A DNA stretch of 64,000 bases from Sphingobacterium sp. (GCA_022712315.1 JALAGS010000116.1:119097-183096); one strand, 5' to 3'; numbered from the stretch's first letter, positions 1-10,206 are shown. Program-made: numbers and translations. Notes: generated by a model not told the origin, from the letters alone.

Positions 1-3000
1 ATACAGCAACAAGTTACTTCTGCTTATTCCGTTAAAGGTACTGTCTATGACAGCCAAACCAATAAGCCTATTGCAGGTGCTCGTATAACCTATGGCAGTA
101 ACGTAGCAAAATTGACCGATAGTAAAGGTAATTTCCGTTTAGAACTACCGGTTTCCAATGCAATTGTTGAAGTTTCTTTAGATGGATATATAGCTAAGCA
201 GGTACCGGTGTTGCTAGATAAATCGATGAAGGTGGTCTTATACCCTGAGGGGTATCGTTCTTTCTATAAAAAGACGGAGACAGTATTTGGTGATAATGGA
301 GTTTTAAATAATACAGGCGCAGTCGAAAAGTTGGAACTTAATGCTTGGGAACAGAATTCTGAAACAGTCAATAGCTACCTGCAAGGGAAGCTGGCTGGAG
401 TACAAGTAACTCGACATTCAGGCACACCTTCTATTGGCGGAAATCTCAATATTCGAGGCCTGCAATCCTTGTATTCCAATAACCAGCCCTTATATATTGT
501 AGACGGTATTGTGTATAATGCCGAGCATTTGAGTCCCTCTATAACCACAGGACATCTCAATAATGCATTGCAGCACATTGATGTGCGCGATATTCAAGAT
601 ATTACGGTATTGAAAGACGCTGTCTCCGCTAATATTTATGGCGCCAAATCATCGAATGGAGTTGTGGTCATTAATACGAACCATTCAAAAGAGCTGGCTA
701 CGCAGATCGATCTGCAGGCGACAACAGGATATAATTTCCGTCCAAAACGTATTCCCGTCATGAAGTCTTATGCCTACCGAAGTTATTTGAATGATTTGTT
801 GGCAACGAGCACCTACAGTGGTGAGGAAATTGCGAATATGCCTTTCAATAATGATAATCCAAAATTCGATGAATATGCGAAGTATCATAATGAAACGGAT
901 TGGCAGAAAGATGTGCTTAATAATACAGTCGACCAGAATTATTTTCTTCGGGTTACAGGGGGAGACAATATAGCACGGTATGCTTTGTCAGTAGGTTATA
1001 ACAATGAACAGGGTGTTTTGGATAACACAAAGCAAAATCGCTATACGGCACGTTTTAATGGCGACATGAACTTGACCAAGAAATTAACTGCTCAGACCAA
1101 TATCTCCATGGGTTATGGGCAGCAAAGCTTGAAGGATCAGGGCTTATCACCAAAGACCAACCCTTTGTTTCTTTCGTTGATTAAGTCTCCATTTTTAAAT
1201 ACGCATGATATTGCTCCAGACGGCAGCATTTCACCGAATTATGCCGAAGCTGATTATTTCGGCTATTCCAATCCGATGCAAATCACACAAAATGGGATTA
1301 ATAATAAAAAGGCCTATCGGTTTTTAGGTTCTTTGGTGTTCAACTATGCGTTCAATACAAATTTTAAGTTAAGTAACCTGTCTACCGTGACCTATGATAA
1401 AGCGCAAGAGGATTTCTTTATTCCTAAAAAAGGAGTCGCAAAGGACACGGTAAATAATATGGAAGTTTATAGTCGTCTCGGTACGCAGGTGGCTCGTTAT
1501 TATTCAATTTCAAATGATTTGCGTCTGCAATATAATCAGGATCTAGGAACTCAGGGCCGCTTGGAAGCTATTGGTGGAGTCCGGTACCACAAGCATGATT
1601 CGGAACAAGATTATGCACTAGGCTATAATTCGGCGACCGACCAGCTGGTTAGTATTGGTAACTCAACACCTGCGTCCCGGGTTTATGGCGGCCATATCGG
1701 TAAATGGGCAAATATGACGGCCTATGCTATGGGTAATTTTAGCTGGAAGAATACTTATATCTTAAATGCATCCATATCGATGGATGGATCTTCCCGCTTT
1801 GGAGATAAAGCAAAAGGAGGCTTGAAGCTTGCAGATAAGGTGTATGCAGTGTTTCCGGCAGTTGGAGCTGCCTGGTTATTGTCCAATGAGGATTTTTTGA
1901 AAGGAAATAGTGTGGTGTCATTATGGAAACTTCGGGCGAGTTATGGGATTACAGGCAACGATGATATTGGAAATTATGATGCGCGGCAGAATTACATCTC
2001 CCAGAACTTCTTAGGTGTCCAAGGGCTTGTGCGCGATGGTGTTGCCAATCCTTATCTAAAATGGGAGAAAGTTGAAAAAATAAACGTTGGGACAGATCTT
2101 TCGTTGTTGAATGAACGCATCAATTTAGGCGTAGATATCTACCAAAACAAGACAAGTGATATGCTAGCCTATAATTCGGGGAATACTGTGTCTGGAATTA
2201 GTTACTACCTCTATAATAATGGCTCAATGCGTACACGCGGTATTGACTTCTCCTTGTTTGGACGTATTCTGACCGGCTCCGTCAAATGGGATGCCTCATT
2301 GACGCTAAGTCACTATAAAAGCAAGATCACAGATCTTCCCGAAACATCCTATACACAATATGCCGGTGGAACTTTTGTGAGCGAGAAAGGCGGCGCACCA
2401 AATGCCTTTTATGGGTACCAGTTCAACGGTGTTTATCGTACCAGTGCCGAAGCTACCGCTTCTGGACTAGCAATTTTGGATGCAACAGGCAATAAAATAC
2501 TTTTCCAGGCAGGCGATGCGAAGTTTACGGACCGCAACGGCGACAAGATCATTGATGATCGTGATCGCATGATCATAGGTGATCCTAATCCAGATCTGGT
2601 GGGCGGATTTAATAACAGCCTGACCTATAAAAATTGGAAATTCGGTGCATTGGTGACATTCAGCTTAGGCAATGATATTTATAACTATACACGGGCGCAA
2701 CTAGAGTCGGGAAGTACATTTTATAATCAGACAGAACTCTTACAAAATAGATGGCGGGCGGAGGGCCAGGAAACCGATGTACCTCGCGTTGCGCTCAACG
2801 ATCCAATGGGAAATAGTCGATTTTCAAATCGGTGGATAGAAGACGGTTCATATGTTCGGCTTCGTCAGCTTTCCGTTGAGTACGGCATTCCGGTAAATAA
2901 ACGAATCATCAAATACGTCCGTCTATATGGTACTGCCAATAACTTGTTGACTTTTAGTAAGTATTTAGGTTATGATCCTGAATTTGCTCAGTCTGCTGAT

Positions 3001-3078
3001 GTTTTTCATCAAGGGGTTGATGTGACGCTGGAACCCATCGTTCGCTCTGTGCAGCTGGGATTGAGGATCGGTCTATAA
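1..3078 (+). CDS. SusC/RagA-family TonB-dependent outer-membrane receptor, 5' end cut by the window
   Basis: This protein would import oligosaccharides across the outer membrane, powered by TonB, together with the SusD protein that follows 14 bp downstream. The reading frame is open from base 1, so the signal peptide and true start lie outside the window; a TTG at 112 is only an internal codon. The visible part begins with a carboxypeptidase-regulatory-like domain (motifs VKGTVYDSQTNKPIAGARI and TDSKGNFRL), followed by the plug (NIRGLQSL, PLYIVDGIVYN, ITVLKDAVSANIYGAKSSNGVVVI) and a long beta-barrel ending in GLRIGL. The usual linker signature DEVVVVGYG of SusC proteins is absent; the linker reads TETVFGDNGVLNNTG instead. 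The barrel carries DRNGDKIIDDRD and the C-terminal barrel motifs typical of the family. Substrate cannot be read from sequence; the neighbourhood suggests a pectin or arabinan fragment. Confidence 0.95.
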   Translation: MQQQVTSAYSVKGTVYDSQTNKPIAGARITYGSNVAKLTDSKGNFRLELPVSNAIVEVSLDGYIAKQVPVLLDKSMKVVLYPEGYRSFYKKTETVFGDNGVLNNTGAVEKLELNAWEQNSETVNSYLQGKLAGVQVTRHSGTPSIGGNLNIRGLQSLYSNNQPLYIVDGIVYNAEHLSPSITTGHLNNALQHIDVRDIQDITVLKDAVSANIYGAKSSNGVVVINTNHSKELATQIDLQATTGYNFRPKRIPVMKSYAYRSYLNDLLATSTYSGEEIANMPFNNDNPKFDEYAKYHNETDWQKDVLNNTVDQNYFLRVTGGDNIARYALSVGYNNEQGVLDNTKQNRYTARFNGDMNLTKKLTAQTNISMGYGQQSLKDQGLSPKTNPLFLSLIKSPFLNTHDIAPDGSISPNYAEADYFGYSNPMQITQNGINNKKAYRFLGSLVFNYAFNTNFKLSNLSTVTYDKAQEDFFIPKKGVAKDTVNNMEVYSRLGTQVARYYSISNDLRLQYNQDLGTQGRLEAIGGVRYHKHDSEQDYALGYNSATDQLVSIGNSTPASRVYGGHIGKWANMTAYAMGNFSWKNTYILNASISMDGSSRFGDKAKGGLKLADKVYAVFPAVGAAWLLSNEDFLKGNSVVSLWKLRASYGITGNDDIGNYDARQNYISQNFLGVQGLVRDGVANPYLKWEKVEKINVGTDLSLLNERINLGVDIYQNKTSDMLAYNSGNTVSGISYYLYNNGSMRTRGIDFSLFGRILTGSVKWDASLTLSHYKSKITDLPETSYTQYAGGTFVSEKGGAPNAFYGYQFNGVYRTSAEATASGLAILDATGNKILFQAGDAKFTDRNGDKIIDDRDRMIIGDPNPDLVGGFNNSLTYKNWKFGALVTFSLGNDIYNYTRAQLESGSTFYNQTELLQNRWRAEGQETDVPRVALNDPMGNSRFSNRWIEDGSYVRLRQLSVEYGIPVNKRIIKYVRLYGTANNLLTFSKYLGYDPEFAQSADVFHQGVDVTLEPIVRSVQLGLRIGL

Positions 3079-3092
3079 AAATTTAATATACT

Positions 3093-4928
3093 ATGTTTAT
3101 CACATACAGAAAATATTCGAAATATTCGCTTTGGGCCATATTGGCCTGTAGCCTTTCTTTTACATCTTGTAAGAAAGCATTGGATTTCTCTCCCGAAGAT
3201 AAATTGGACAGTTCAAAAATGTACAATACGCTTGCCGATGCTGATGCGGTGGTGCTCGGGATTTATGGGCAAGTAGCAGGATTAGGTGAACGTTATATTG
3301 TCCTGAACGAATTAAGGGCCGATCTCATGGACGTCACACAAAATGCAAATCCCTATTTGCAGCAAGTTTCCAACCATGAAGTAGCAGAAGATAATCCTTA
3401 TGCCGATCCATCTGCTTTTTATAAAATTATCTTCAATTGCAATGATGCCTTGAAGAACTTCAAGGTGATGGAGCGGCAGGGTAAGCTGAGCAATACCGAA
3501 TTTAATCAGCGTTATTCTGACCTCGCTATGCTGCGTGCATGGTTGTATTTACAATTAGGGATCCACTTTGGAGATGTTCCCTATATCAAAAATACAATAG
3601 AAAGTGTTGATGAGATTAAAAGTTTGGAAAACTATCCGAAAACAACTTTTGATCATTTGGTCGATTCTCTGATCAATGACACAAAAGATTTGCCATATCA
3701 AGACCCTTATGCCTATCCGACAGGCAGCACATTGGTTTTTACGACAGATGGCGCGAGCACACAGAAGGTGTTCATCAGCAAGGCCCATGTCCTCGGCGAA
3801 CTCTATCTTTGGAAAGGAAACTATTATGAAGCGGCAAAGACTTATAAAAGATTGCTGTCTGCCGAAGACAATAACAGTAATATTGATTATCTGTTCAATT
3901 TCAATCGTATTGGCTGGAGCTACTTTAATGTAAGTTTTGCAAGAGCACAGGAGGGGGCATCTTTGGTAAATTCTTTAACAGCAGGCTGGCGAAGTATGTT
4001 TGCGCTATCGAATACGGTACGGGAATGGAATTCCGAATGGAACTGGTCTATTCCATACCATAACTCTTTTGCTCCTGGAAATCCTTTTATAGATCTATTT
4101 TCTAAGTCAGGAAAATATGCACTTAAGCCCTCTCAAAAGGTGATTGATTTATGGAATTCACAGACCAATAATGCGGGTATTCCCTGGGATCCCCGGAGTA
4201 AGCTATCTTATGAAGTTGCTGCAAATGGTGATCCTGTGATTACAAAATTTACGGATAATTCAGGGGATTTATTGAGCTTGTTAAATAAAGGCGGTCGTTG
4301 GAATATCAATCGAGCCGCAGGGGCGCATCTTCGCTTTGCAGAAGCTGCTAATCGTGATGGTCAGGGCCGTTTGGCCTATGCATTGGCAAACTGGGGGCTG
4401 ATCAGTACCTTCTATTATGGCGCTTTTACGAAAGACGGTGGTATTATACCTGGCAATTTTTTTGAATTGGAGTCGGAGATAACCCATGAAGGATTTGGGA
4501 CGAATAGAACCACTTTTGCCGAATCCTCGCCCTATTATTTTGACGCACGCGACAATGCGAGTATCGTACGTGGGGTGTGGTATCGGAATTCGGGAATCCG
4601 TGGACGGGCTACTATGCCGCGTTGGCAATTCCCAGGCATTGAATATGGACCAGGTACAGTAAGTGGTTACGGAAGCATGATGACCGCTTTTAATGTGCCG
4701 CAAGCTGATCTGGAAGATAAGATCGTAGAAGAATCTGCTCTTGAGTTAGCCTTCGAAGGCGAACGTTGGTCCGATCTGATGCGTATAGCAAAACGCCGTC
4801 ATGATCCAGCTTTCCTAGCCGATAAAGTCTATGAGAAATTGGTGAAAGCGAATAACCCCAAAGCTGGAGCAGTACGTAGCAAGTTGATGGATATGAACAA
4901 TTGGTATTTGCCTTTTAAATTACGGTAA
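3093..4928 (+). CDS. SusD/RagB-family surface glycan-binding lipoprotein
   Basis: SusD proteins form a lid on the SusC barrel and bind the glycan at the cell surface. The 611-residue product begins with a hydrophobic segment and a lipobox ending at Cys26 (SLSFTSC), then the SusD-type alpha-helical fold: KKALDFSPEDKLDSS near the start, an N-terminal TPR-like part (ALKNFKVMERQG, AMLRAWLYLQLGIHFGDVPY) and the C-terminal RagB signature (ELAFEGERWSDLMRIAKRR, then NWYLPFKLR at the end). It lies 14 bp after the partial SusC and before a terminator at 4967, so the two form the end of one transcription unit. Family assignment is secure; the ligand is inferred only from context. Confidence 0.95.
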   Translation: MFITYRKYSKYSLWAILACSLSFTSCKKALDFSPEDKLDSSKMYNTLADADAVVLGIYGQVAGLGERYIVLNELRADLMDVTQNANPYLQQVSNHEVAEDNPYADPSAFYKIIFNCNDALKNFKVMERQGKLSNTEFNQRYSDLAMLRAWLYLQLGIHFGDVPYIKNTIESVDEIKSLENYPKTTFDHLVDSLINDTKDLPYQDPYAYPTGSTLVFTTDGASTQKVFISKAHVLGELYLWKGNYYEAAKTYKRLLSAEDNNSNIDYLFNFNRIGWSYFNVSFARAQEGASLVNSLTAGWRSMFALSNTVREWNSEWNWSIPYHNSFAPGNPFIDLFSKSGKYALKPSQKVIDLWNSQTNNAGIPWDPRSKLSYEVAANGDPVITKFTDNSGDLLSLLNKGGRWNINRAAGAHLRFAEAANRDGQGRLAYALANWGLISTFYYGAFTKDGGIIPGNFFELESEITHEGFGTNRTTFAESSPYYFDARDNASIVRGVWYRNSGIRGRATMPRWQFPGIEYGPGTVSGYGSMMTAFNVPQADLEDKIVEESALELAFEGERWSDLMRIAKRRHDPAFLADKVYEKLVKANNPKAGAVRSKLMDMNNWYLPFKLR

Positions 4929-4966
4929 AACTGCGATAAGTTTGGATTATTGATTTAATGGTTAAG

Positions 4967-5000
4967 GGTCTGCTTTGTGCAGGCCTTTTTCTTTTTCTTT
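4967..5000 (+). terminator. Rho-independent terminator after SusD
   Basis: A 7-bp stem (GGTCTGC / GCAGGCC, one G-T wobble) with a TTTGT loop is followed by a T-rich tract. It lies 38 bp past the stop of the SusD gene and closes that unit. Confidence 0.75.
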
Positions 5001-5200
5001 GATGTTGAACATGAGACTGCAGGATAGTGAATTCGAAACTGTTTAATATCATTGTGTGGAGATAGCGGTTGTTGGCGATAATCGATAATTTATGAACTTC
5101 TATCAACACTTATGCAAAACTAGTGGTGGTCGGTAAAAGCGTGTATAATCGTAACATGTCAATGACAGTGCAATCTTTTGATAATGCCATTTGCGTTTTA

Positions 5201-5221
5201 TAAATGTAAGTTTTACATTTA
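5201..5221. promoter_or_regulatory. 9-bp perfect inverted repeat upstream of GH51, possible operator
   Basis: TAAATGTAA and TTACATTTA are separated by GTT, 27 bp before the ATG of the GH51 gene. The dyad has the size of a dimeric repressor or activator site, and the region has no terminator-type T tract that would make it a simple terminator. Its role is inferred; no second copy was noticed in the window. Confidence 0.4.
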
Positions 5222-5247
5222 TAGATATTTCTGATTAATTATAACCA

Positions 5248-7776
5248 ATGGAACAAGCTAATTTCAAATTACGGGCCCACTATTTTTTTCTTGCAAAAGC
5301 AATTTGCTTTTTTTGTCTATTTTGGATTTTCAGTACGCCCGCATATGCCTATAGAAGCACGATTTCTGAACCAGATTCAGCCTATTTTTTTGCTTACGCA
5401 AAAGAAAAGAATGCTGGCAGAGAAGGGCTATTATATGCCTGGAGTTTGGACGGAAAACAATGGAATTCCATCGGGACAGATCTTGCCTTTGTAAAATCAG
5501 ATTATGGACGTTGGGGATCAGAAAAACGGATGATAAATCCTGTATTGTTTCCTCGAAATGGTGGTGGCTGGTCCTGTGCGTGGCAATTAAGTCCTGAAAG
5601 TAATGGCTCTTATGCATATACCTTTACCACTGATTTTTTTAATTGGGGCCGGCAAGATTATTATGTCTCATTAAAAGATTTGGATAAATCAACAGAGGCG
5701 CTTGTAAGAAACAGTTTGTTGGGCCGTGAGAATATTTCCATTAATGGCGAAAGTTTACGTGGAACAAAGCTGAAAGTTTCATGGTCTGTTATTAAAGAAT
5801 TAATCAAGCATTATGATCTCGCATTGCTTAAGCAAAAGCAATGGTCCGAACGAAGTGTTGACGATGAGGTCCGTTTCCCGGGTCTCAAACCATTGGATGT
5901 TAAACTGACACCGAATATAGGCCATAGTAAGTCTATCAGTGATATGTTGGTGGGCGTGTTTTTTGAAGATATTAATTATGCCGCAGACGGAGGTCTATAT
6001 GCGGAATTGATTCAAAATAGAGATTTTGAATATAAATTGAGCGATAAACAAGGGCATGACAAAAATTGGAACGAGAAAACAGCTTGGCGTATGGATGGCT
6101 CGGGACAATTTCATGTTGACAGTATAAATCCCATTCATCCAAATAATAAACATTATGCCAGGCTGCAAGGTGAAGGTATTCTAAGAAATATAGGCTACGA
6201 TGGGATTGCCTTGAATAAGAACGAACGCTATGATCTTTCATTTTTTGGACGGGGCGCTGCGGTTAAAGGGCGTCAACTAAAAATCCGGATAAGTACAAAA
6301 GACGGAAAGGTCCTCGACGAGAAATCCTTAATTGTTGACAGTAAAAACTGGAAAAAATATCAATTGGTATTGACAGCCAATGCAACTAGTAAGGATGCCG
6401 TATTGGAATTTGTATTTACAGATCGACAACAATTGGATTTGGATCTGATTTCTTTATTTCCTCAGCATACATTTAAAGGACGTAAGAATGGATTACGGAA
6501 GGATCTGGCCGAGGCTATTGCGGCTTTGAATCCGCGTTTTGTCCGTTTTCCGGGGGGTTGTTTAGCACATGGCGATGGTATCGAAAATATCTATCATTGG
6601 TCCAATACTGTAGGACCTTTAGAAAGCCGTGTGCCACAACGAAATATGTGGGGATATCACCAAACTGTTGGCTTAGGATATTATGAGTATTTTCAATTTT
6701 GTGAAGATATAGGTGCCTATGCTGTCCCGGTAGTGGCGGCTGGGGTACCCTGTCAAAATTCGGGCGCTCATGGTCATCCATTGGGCGGACAACAATGTGG
6801 TATTCCAATGGAAGATATGGATGACTATATCCAGGAAGTACTTAATCTGATTGAATGGGCCAATGGGGATAAAAATAGTACCTGGGGAAAGGTACGTGCA
6901 GCAGCGGGGCACCCCGAACCATTTCATCTAAAATATATTGGTGTAGGTAACGAAGATTTAATATCGAATGTTTTCGAGGAACGTTTTACCATGATTTACA
7001 ATGCTATCCGTGCAAAATATCCCGAAATACAAGTTATTGGAACTGCAGGGCCATTTTTTGAAGGAACCGACTATGTAGAGGGCTGGAAAATTGCTAATAA
7101 ATTGAACGTACCTATTATGGACGAACACTACTATCAGACACCAGGCTGGTTTATTCATAATCAAGATTTCTATGATAAATATGATCGGAGTAAAGCACAG
7201 GTGTATTTGGGCGAATATGCTGCTCATATTCATGGACGTGCGAGTACCTTGGAAGTGGCATTGGCTGAAGCGGCATATCTCACAGCATTGGAAAGAAATG
7301 GTGATGTCGTTAAGATGGCCTCTTATGCGCCACTGTTAGCCAAAGATGGTTATACACAATGGCGTCCCGATCTTATTTATTTCTCCAATACCGATGTAAA
7401 TTTAACACCATCCTATTATGTACAGCAATTATTTGGGCGTAATAACGGAACAGAATATATTCCGGTAGAAGCAGTTTATTCTAATGCTGCCGTTGAGGTA
7501 CAGAAGCGTGTGGCATTTTCTATTGTTAAAGATCCGAAAGATCAATCGCTCATTATAAAACTGGTTAATATCTTACCTGTTGCCATCAAGATCGAATTGG
7601 AATTAGATCAGCTTAATCTGAAAGCTGATACGGCCCTTGTTTCTCAGTTGACAGGAAAACTGGAAAGTAAAACGGCAAAACCCGAAGAAAAGACCATGGC
7701 CGTTGAAAAACTCAAAAAACAACAATTGCCGCCTTATTCGTTAACCATTATCCGAATTCAATCGGGTGCAAAATAG
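5248..7776 (+). CDS. GH51-family alpha-L-arabinofuranosidase with an N-terminal partial GH43-like propeller
   Basis: The enzyme would release alpha-linked L-arabinofuranose from arabinan or arabinogalactan side chains in the periplasm or at the surface. It has 842 residues and a signal peptide (to about residue 34). Residues 45-145 resemble the first blades of a GH43 five-bladed propeller (SAYFFAY, LLYAWSLDGKQW) and align with the start of the GH43-like protein encoded at 10268, but the catalytic-base Asp of that fold is Asn97 here (MINPVL against MRDPSI). From about residue 210 the GH51 fold follows: GVFFEDINYAADGGLYAELI, FVRFPGGCLAHGDG, the acid/base Glu569 in GVGNED, DEHYY, and the likely nucleophile Glu656 in YLGEYAAH. 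The C-terminal part is a beta-sandwich. It is first in a four-gene run that includes GH115 and GH43-like enzymes. Confidence 0.9.
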   Translation: MEQANFKLRAHYFFLAKAICFFCLFWIFSTPAYAYRSTISEPDSAYFFAYAKEKNAGREGLLYAWSLDGKQWNSIGTDLAFVKSDYGRWGSEKRMINPVLFPRNGGGWSCAWQLSPESNGSYAYTFTTDFFNWGRQDYYVSLKDLDKSTEALVRNSLLGRENISINGESLRGTKLKVSWSVIKELIKHYDLALLKQKQWSERSVDDEVRFPGLKPLDVKLTPNIGHSKSISDMLVGVFFEDINYAADGGLYAELIQNRDFEYKLSDKQGHDKNWNEKTAWRMDGSGQFHVDSINPIHPNNKHYARLQGEGILRNIGYDGIALNKNERYDLSFFGRGAAVKGRQLKIRISTKDGKVLDEKSLIVDSKNWKKYQLVLTANATSKDAVLEFVFTDRQQLDLDLISLFPQHTFKGRKNGLRKDLAEAIAALNPRFVRFPGGCLAHGDGIENIYHWSNTVGPLESRVPQRNMWGYHQTVGLGYYEYFQFCEDIGAYAVPVVAAGVPCQNSGAHGHPLGGQQCGIPMEDMDDYIQEVLNLIEWANGDKNSTWGKVRAAAGHPEPFHLKYIGVGNEDLISNVFEERFTMIYNAIRAKYPEIQVIGTAGPFFEGTDYVEGWKIANKLNVPIMDEHYYQTPGWFIHNQDFYDKYDRSKAQVYLGEYAAHIHGRASTLEVALAEAAYLTALERNGDVVKMASYAPLLAKDGYTQWRPDLIYFSNTDVNLTPSYYVQQLFGRNNGTEYIPVEAVYSNAAVEVQKRVAFSIVKDPKDQSLIIKLVNILPVAIKIELELDQLNLKADTALVSQLTGKLESKTAKPEEKTMAVEKLKKQQLPPYSLTIIRIQSGAK

Positions 7777-7791
7777 CCCAATTCAACTCAT

Positions 7792-10206
7792 ATGATACAT
7801 CCAGCTTTGAAGAAAAAGTCTATTTTAGTTTTTATTAATCTCTGTTTGGCAATTGTGCCGTTGTTTGCCAATTCAGGATTCAATCTGATCAAAAATAATC
7901 GGGCTGCGAATATCTATTATGGAGGCAGTAACCCTGTGGTTGAAACCACATTGGAACTGTTGGCTGCAGACGCACAGCAGGTTGGCCAATCTGCTTTTAA
8001 ACGAATCGACAATGCAGATGCCGGAGCGATTATAATTGGGGAATTAAATGATCCAATTATCGACAAATTGATAAAGGATCATCACATTTCTCTCTCAGAT
8101 ATCAAAGATAAATGGGAGGCTTTTTATCTGAAAGTGATTCAAATGGAAAAAGTACCAACTCTGTTGATTATCGGGTCTGATGCTAGAGGTACGGCATACG
8201 GTGTTATGGAAATTTCCAGAAAATTAGGTGTTTCTCCATGGAGTTGGTGGGCAGATGTGGTTCCCCGTAAAAAATCAACGATTTCTTTGCCTGCCGATTT
8301 TGAAGACAAGCAATTTCCTAAAGTGCAATTCCGGGGGATTTTTATAAATGACGAGGACTGGGGATTGACGCCTTGGAGCAACAAAACCTATGAGCCCGAA
8401 GCAAAGTTGGATGCAGGAATTGATCCGACGAAAACAAAAAAAATGGCTACGGTCGGGCCTAAGACGTATGCCCGTATTTTTGAATTATTGTTACGCCTTC
8501 GAGCCAACTCGATCTGGCCAGCAATGCATGAAGTAACTGTCCCTTTCTATTTTGTCCAAGGAAATCGGGAAATGGCCGAAAAATATGGAATATATATCGG
8601 CTCATCGCATTGTGAGCCCCTCGCTCGAAATAGTGCGACGGAATGGGATATTGTAGGTCAGGGGCCCTATAACTATTTGACAAATAAAAATGAAATTATT
8701 AATTATTGGTCCAATCGGCTTAAAACACTCGGTCAATCTCATCATATATTTACACTTGGTATGCGTGGGAAACACGATGGAGCAATGGAGGGTGTCAAAA
8801 CAATAGCCGCATATAAAGATGCGTTCAATGAGGTTCTCAAGGATCAGACGGATCTATTAAAACAATATGTCAATTTAGATCCAACGAAAATTCCCCAAGT
8901 CGTTATACCCTATAAGGAGGTATTGGACGTCTACCGCGCCGGTATAGCTATTCCTGACTATGCTACATTGATGTGGTGTGACGATAATTATGGCTATATT
9001 ACTCATTTTCCAGATCAGAAAGAAAGAAAAAGAACAGGCGGTAACGGACTTTATTATCATGTTTCCTACTGGGGTAGGCCGCATGACTATCTTTGGTTGT
9101 CGACGATGAGTCCGGCGCTGATCTATCAGCAGCTCTATACAGCTTATCAACATGATGTTAAAAAAATGTGGATTGTCAATGTTGGGGATATTAAGCCTGC
9201 TGAATACCAAATTGAACTCCTGATGGATATGGCATGGAATATGGATCAGGTAGAGAAAATAGGCATCTATCAGCATATGAGCCAATTTTTGCAACGGGAG
9301 TTTGGACATCGTTTGGCGAAGAAGATCGTGCCGATTATGCAGGAACATTATCGGTTGGCTCATATTCGAAAGCCTGAGTTTATGGGAAATACACGTACGG
9401 AAGAGAAAGATCCAGCCTATAAAATTGTTAAAGACCTACCTTGGTCCGAACAACAGATTCGAAAGCGATTATTACAGTATAAACATATTCAAGATGCAGC
9501 CACCGCAATTGAGGCATCAGTTCCGTTGGATCGAAAGGATGCATATTTTGAATTAGTCCTGTATCCGGTTGTTGCAGCGGCAAAGATGAATGAAAAACAC
9601 CTTTATGCACAGTTGGCACGTCATGGCAAAGCTGAATGGCAAAAAAGCCACGATGCCTATGATAAAATCGCTTCCTTAACTGCGCAATACAATGCCTTGA
9701 ATAAAGGTAAGTGGAAGGGTATGATGGATTATAAACCAAGAAACCTTGCTGTTTTCGATAAGATTGTAGAAGAAAACGCTGTTGTTCCGATGGTCAATGA
9801 TGATCAGCCCGCCAAGAGGATTCCTGGTAAAGATTTAAAAGGCTCAATCGGATATGAAGGGGTGGGCTATCAAGGGCAGGCCGCAGCGATCCCATTGGGT
9901 GTAGAAGCTAGTTATAGACTCAAGGGATTAAAGGGTGATTCTGTTACCATTGTCGTCCACTTGCTGCCTACACACCCGGTCTCTTCAGATGATTTACGTT
10001 TTGAAGTTTCCTTGGGGCAACAGCATTCGCCTGCCATTTCCTATAAAACAATCGGACGAAGTGAAGAGTGGAAAGAGAATGTCTTGCGCAACCAGGCTAT
10101 TCGAACGATTAAATTTAAGGTAGCTTCATTGCAACAGGACATATTGCGTATCAAAGCGCTTGATGAGGGCGTAGTGATTGATGAAGTAACACTATATTTG
10201 GATTAA
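7792..10206 (+). CDS. GH115-family alpha-glucuronidase
   Basis: GH115 enzymes remove (4-O-methyl-)glucuronic acid from glucuronoxylan or arabinogalactan chains. The 804-residue product has a signal peptide (about residues 1-26) and the family's typical order: an N-terminal domain with AGAIIIGEL and RGTAYGVMEISRKLGVSPW, WSWWADVVPRKK, FRGIFINDEDWGLTPW, RLRANSIWPAMHE, GSSHCEPLARN, GMRGKHDGAMEG, WCDDNYGYI, YYHVSYWGRPHDYLWL, and a short C-terminal beta domain. It is at the short end of the family, lacking the long C-terminal extension of some members. It starts 15 bp after the GH51 gene. In this setting arabinogalactan or a glucuronate-decorated pectin side chain is the likelier target than xylan, since no xylanase is nearby; this is inference. 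Confidence 0.9.
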   Translation: MIHPALKKKSILVFINLCLAIVPLFANSGFNLIKNNRAANIYYGGSNPVVETTLELLAADAQQVGQSAFKRIDNADAGAIIIGELNDPIIDKLIKDHHISLSDIKDKWEAFYLKVIQMEKVPTLLIIGSDARGTAYGVMEISRKLGVSPWSWWADVVPRKKSTISLPADFEDKQFPKVQFRGIFINDEDWGLTPWSNKTYEPEAKLDAGIDPTKTKKMATVGPKTYARIFELLLRLRANSIWPAMHEVTVPFYFVQGNREMAEKYGIYIGSSHCEPLARNSATEWDIVGQGPYNYLTNKNEIINYWSNRLKTLGQSHHIFTLGMRGKHDGAMEGVKTIAAYKDAFNEVLKDQTDLLKQYVNLDPTKIPQVVIPYKEVLDVYRAGIAIPDYATLMWCDDNYGYITHFPDQKERKRTGGNGLYYHVSYWGRPHDYLWLSTMSPALIYQQLYTAYQHDVKKMWIVNVGDIKPAEYQIELLMDMAWNMDQVEKIGIYQHMSQFLQREFGHRLAKKIVPIMQEHYRLAHIRKPEFMGNTRTEEKDPAYKIVKDLPWSEQQIRKRLLQYKHIQDAATAIEASVPLDRKDAYFELVLYPVVAAAKMNEKHLYAQLARHGKAEWQKSHDAYDKIASLTAQYNALNKGKWKGMMDYKPRNLAVFDKIVEENAVVPMVNDDQPAKRIPGKDLKGSIGYEGVGYQGQAAAIPLGVEASYRLKGLKGDSVTIVVHLLPTHPVSSDDLRFEVSLGQQHSPAISYKTIGRSEEWKENVLRNQAIRTIKFKVASLQQDILRIKALDEGVVIDEVTLYLD

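Larger units (their letters stand above)
4929..5247. other. 319-bp intergenic region before the GH51 gene
   Basis: It holds the terminator at 4967-5000 and a 9-bp perfect inverted repeat at 5201-5221. No CAGGAT module like those in front of later units is present. A promoter for the downstream genes must lie here, but no convincing TAnnTTTG element was found. Confidence 0.6.

Noticed and set aside
4281..4703. 140-codon antisense ORF inside SusD
   Set aside because: Lies wholly opposite a well-supported gene and has no recognisable domain; typical shadow frame.
8875..9363. 162-codon antisense ORF inside GH115
   Set aside because: Opposite strand of conserved GH115 core motifs; no independent support.
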